NCBI GenBank assembly: GCA_001577635.1
Contig: LSBP01000002.1
Coordinates: 62,001-126,000 of the forward strand
DNA length: 64,000 bases
From: Halomonadaceae bacterium T82-2
Lineage (GTDB): Bacteria; Pseudomonadota; Gammaproteobacteria; Pseudomonadales; Halomonadaceae
Direction of reading: 5' to 3'
Part shown: in pieces, positions 62,681 through 64,000 of the stretch
How the letters are laid out: each line of letters starts with the position of its first letter
Numbering within the stretch: position 1 is the stretch's first letter
Translations under genes and position numbers: made by a program
The notes under the pieces: model-generated
What the model saw: the letters and a program-made list of their open reading frames with translations, nothing else
Databases searched by the model: none
Told to the model about the DNA's origin: nothing

Positions 62681-64000
62681 ATGCCCGACCCGACGACCAA
62701 CATGATCGCACGACTGGACCCTGCTTCCCGGACCGGTGCGCGTTACGTGGCCTTCCTCGACGCCCTGCGCGAGGCCGGCTTCACCGGCGACATCGCGCCG
62801 GACTACGCCGACCGCACCGTGCTCGCCACCGACAACTCGATCTACCAGCGCCTGCCCCAGGCGGTGCTCTACCCGCGCGACGCCGAGGATCTCGAACGCA
62901 TCGCCCGGCTCGCCGCCCGCGAGGACTTCCGCGAGATCGTGCTCGCCCCGCGCGGCGGCGGCACCGGCACCAACGGCCAGTCGCTCACCGACGGGCTGGT
63001 CATCGACGTCTCGAAGCACATGAACCGCATCCTCGAGATCGACGTCGAGAACCGCCGCGTCCGCGTGCAGGCCGGGGTGGTCAAGGACCAGCTCAACGCC
63101 GCCCTGAAGCCCCACGGGCTGTTCTTCGCGCCGGAGCTGTCCACCTCCAACCGGGCGACGATCGGCGGCATGATCTCCACCGATGCCAGCGGCCAGGGCA
63201 GCTGCGAGTACGGCAAGACCCGCGACCACGTGCTGGCCCTGAACGTGGTGCTGCGTGGCGGCGAGCGCCTGGAGAGCCGCCCGGTGGACGACGCCGGGCT
63301 CGCGGCGCTGTGCGAACGCGAGGGCATCGTCGGCGACGTGCACCGGACCGCCCGCGATATCATCGACACCCAACGCGAGGCGATCGACGCCACCTTTCCG
63401 CCGCTCAACCGCTGCCTGACCGGCTACGACCTGGCGCACCTGCGCGCCAAGGACGGTCACTTCGACCTCAACAGCGTGCTGTGCGGCTCGGAGGGCTCCC
63501 TGGCCTTTCTCGCCGAGGCGACGCTCAATGTGCTGCCGATTCCGGCGCACTCGACGCTGGTCAACGTTCGCTATGCCGGCTTCATGGACGCCCTGCGCGA
63601 CGCCAAGGCGCTGATGGCCGCCACGGCCTCGCCCACCTCGATCGAGACCGTCGACGACCGGGTGCTGCTACTGGCCATGCAGGACTTCGTCTGGGACAGC
63701 GTCGCCGAGTTCTTCCCCACCGGCGAGTCCGGGGCGCCGGCGGTGCGCGGTATCAACCTGATCGAGTTCAACGACGACGACCCCGAGCGCCTGGCCTCGC
63801 GGGTCGCCGACTTCTGCAAGCATCTCGAGGCCGACACCAGCGTCGAGCGCCTGGGCTACACCCTCGCCGAAGGCCGCGAGCAGATCGGCCGCGTCTACGC
63901 CATGCGCAAGCGCTCGGTGGGCCTGCTGGGCAACGTGCAGGGCGAAAAACGCCCCATCCCGTTCGTCGAGGACACCGCGGTGCCGCCCGAGCACCTGGCC
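62681..64000 (+). CDS. ydiJ: YdiJ-type FAD-linked oxidoreductase, N-terminal part
   Basis: The gene runs off the right edge; 440 codons are present. The FAD PCMH-type domain has LAPRGGGTGTNGQSLTDGLVIDVSKHMNRI and ELSTSNRATIGGMISTDASGQGS, close to E. coli YdiJ, a fused D-2-hydroxyacid dehydrogenase with C-terminal iron-sulphur and GlcF-like domains beyond the window. YdiJ-type enzymes oxidise D-2-hydroxyglutarate or D-lactate-like acids. Start uncertain: ATG 62681 or 62702, neither with a good Shine-Dalgarno. Confidence 0.9.
   Translation, partial: MPDPTTNMIARLDPASRTGARYVAFLDALREAGFTGDIAPDYADRTVLATDNSIYQRLPQAVLYPRDAEDLERIARLAAREDFREIVLAPRGGGTGTNGQSLTDGLVIDVSKHMNRILEIDVENRRVRVQAGVVKDQLNAALKPHGLFFAPELSTSNRATIGGMISTDASGQGSCEYGKTRDHVLALNVVLRGGERLESRPVDDAGLAALCEREGIVGDVHRTARDIIDTQREAIDATFPPLNRCLTGYDLAHLRAKDGHFDLNSVLCGSEGSLAFLAEATLNVLPIPAHSTLVNVRYAGFMDALRDAKALMAATASPTSIETVDDRVLLLAMQDFVWDSVAEFFPTGESGAPAVRGINLIEFNDDDPERLASRVADFCKHLEADTSVERLGYTLAEGREQIGRVYAMRKRSVGLLGNVQGEKRPIPFVEDTAVPPEHLA

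Overview
The window is a GC-rich gammaproteobacterial chromosome segment with ordinary housekeeping synteny. It most resembles Halomonas or a close relative in the Halomonadaceae. The evidence is the Pseudomonas/Halomonas-type order rne / rluC-HAD phosphatase-sppA / maf / yceD-rpmF-plsX-fabD-fabG-acpP-fabF-pabC-mltG-tmk-holB-pilZ-tatD, a choline-to-glycine-betaine locus (betIBA plus a choline-binding protein), and probable PsrA-type operators at beta-oxidation genes. The genus is an inference; no rRNA gene is present to settle it. I see no insertion sequence, prophage, CRISPR array or toxin-antitoxin pair.

Layout. 1-4.2 kb: the 5' end of dinG, rhlB, a small basic ORF coupled to xthA. 3.0-8.1 kb (minus): a six-gene Ton-type energy-transduction operon (DUF3450 protein, TtpC-like ExbB, ExbB, ExbD, TonB, TPR protein). 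8.3-12 kb: etfBA divergent from etf-QO around a palindromic operator. 12.1-16.6 kb: sulfurtransferase, UvrD-like helicase, DUF1285 protein, TatD nuclease. 16.7-25.9 kb: the fatty-acid and replication cluster, which lacks fabH. 26-29.3 kb: maf, sppA, HAD phosphatase, rluC. 30-33.2 kb: RNase E with a leader of about 580 nt and a long low-complexity tail. 33.3-39.3 kb: M18 aminopeptidase, Prc protease, exported-type DNA ligase LigB, FolE. 39.5-40.1 kb: three identical tRNA-Asn genes and one tRNA-Met. 40.1-45.2 kb: choline-binding protein divergent from betIBA around a BetI operator. 45.3-51.2 kb: fadE, quinone oxidoreductase, kduD-like dehydrogenase, an unknown protein, glycerophosphodiesterase. 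51.3-52.8 kb: a motAB-type stator pair behind a sigma-28-like promoter. 53-61 kb: cobalamin riboswitch and btuB, opgD, an HDOD-GGDEF protein, cob(I)alamin adenosyltransferase, a BtuF-like binding protein and a SIMPL protein. 61-64 kb: serS, a folded intergenic element and the start of ydiJ.

How the genes work together. FadE and the ETF/ETF-QO chain form one electron route from acyl-CoA to ubiquinone, and their putative operators suggest shared fatty-acid-responsive control. The fab cluster makes fatty acids in the opposite direction. ChoX-BetI-BetB-BetA bind choline, sense it and oxidise it to the osmoprotectant glycine betaine. BtuB, BtuF and CobO import and adenosylate cobalamin; BtuB needs a Ton system of the kind encoded at 4-8 kb. 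RNase E and RhlB are classic degradosome partners. Nothing I can demonstrate here is a wholly new system. The most open items are the folded element at 62.48-62.56 kb, the PsrA-like sites, the exported-type ligase, the missing fabH and the TtpC/DUF3450/TPR Ton operon.
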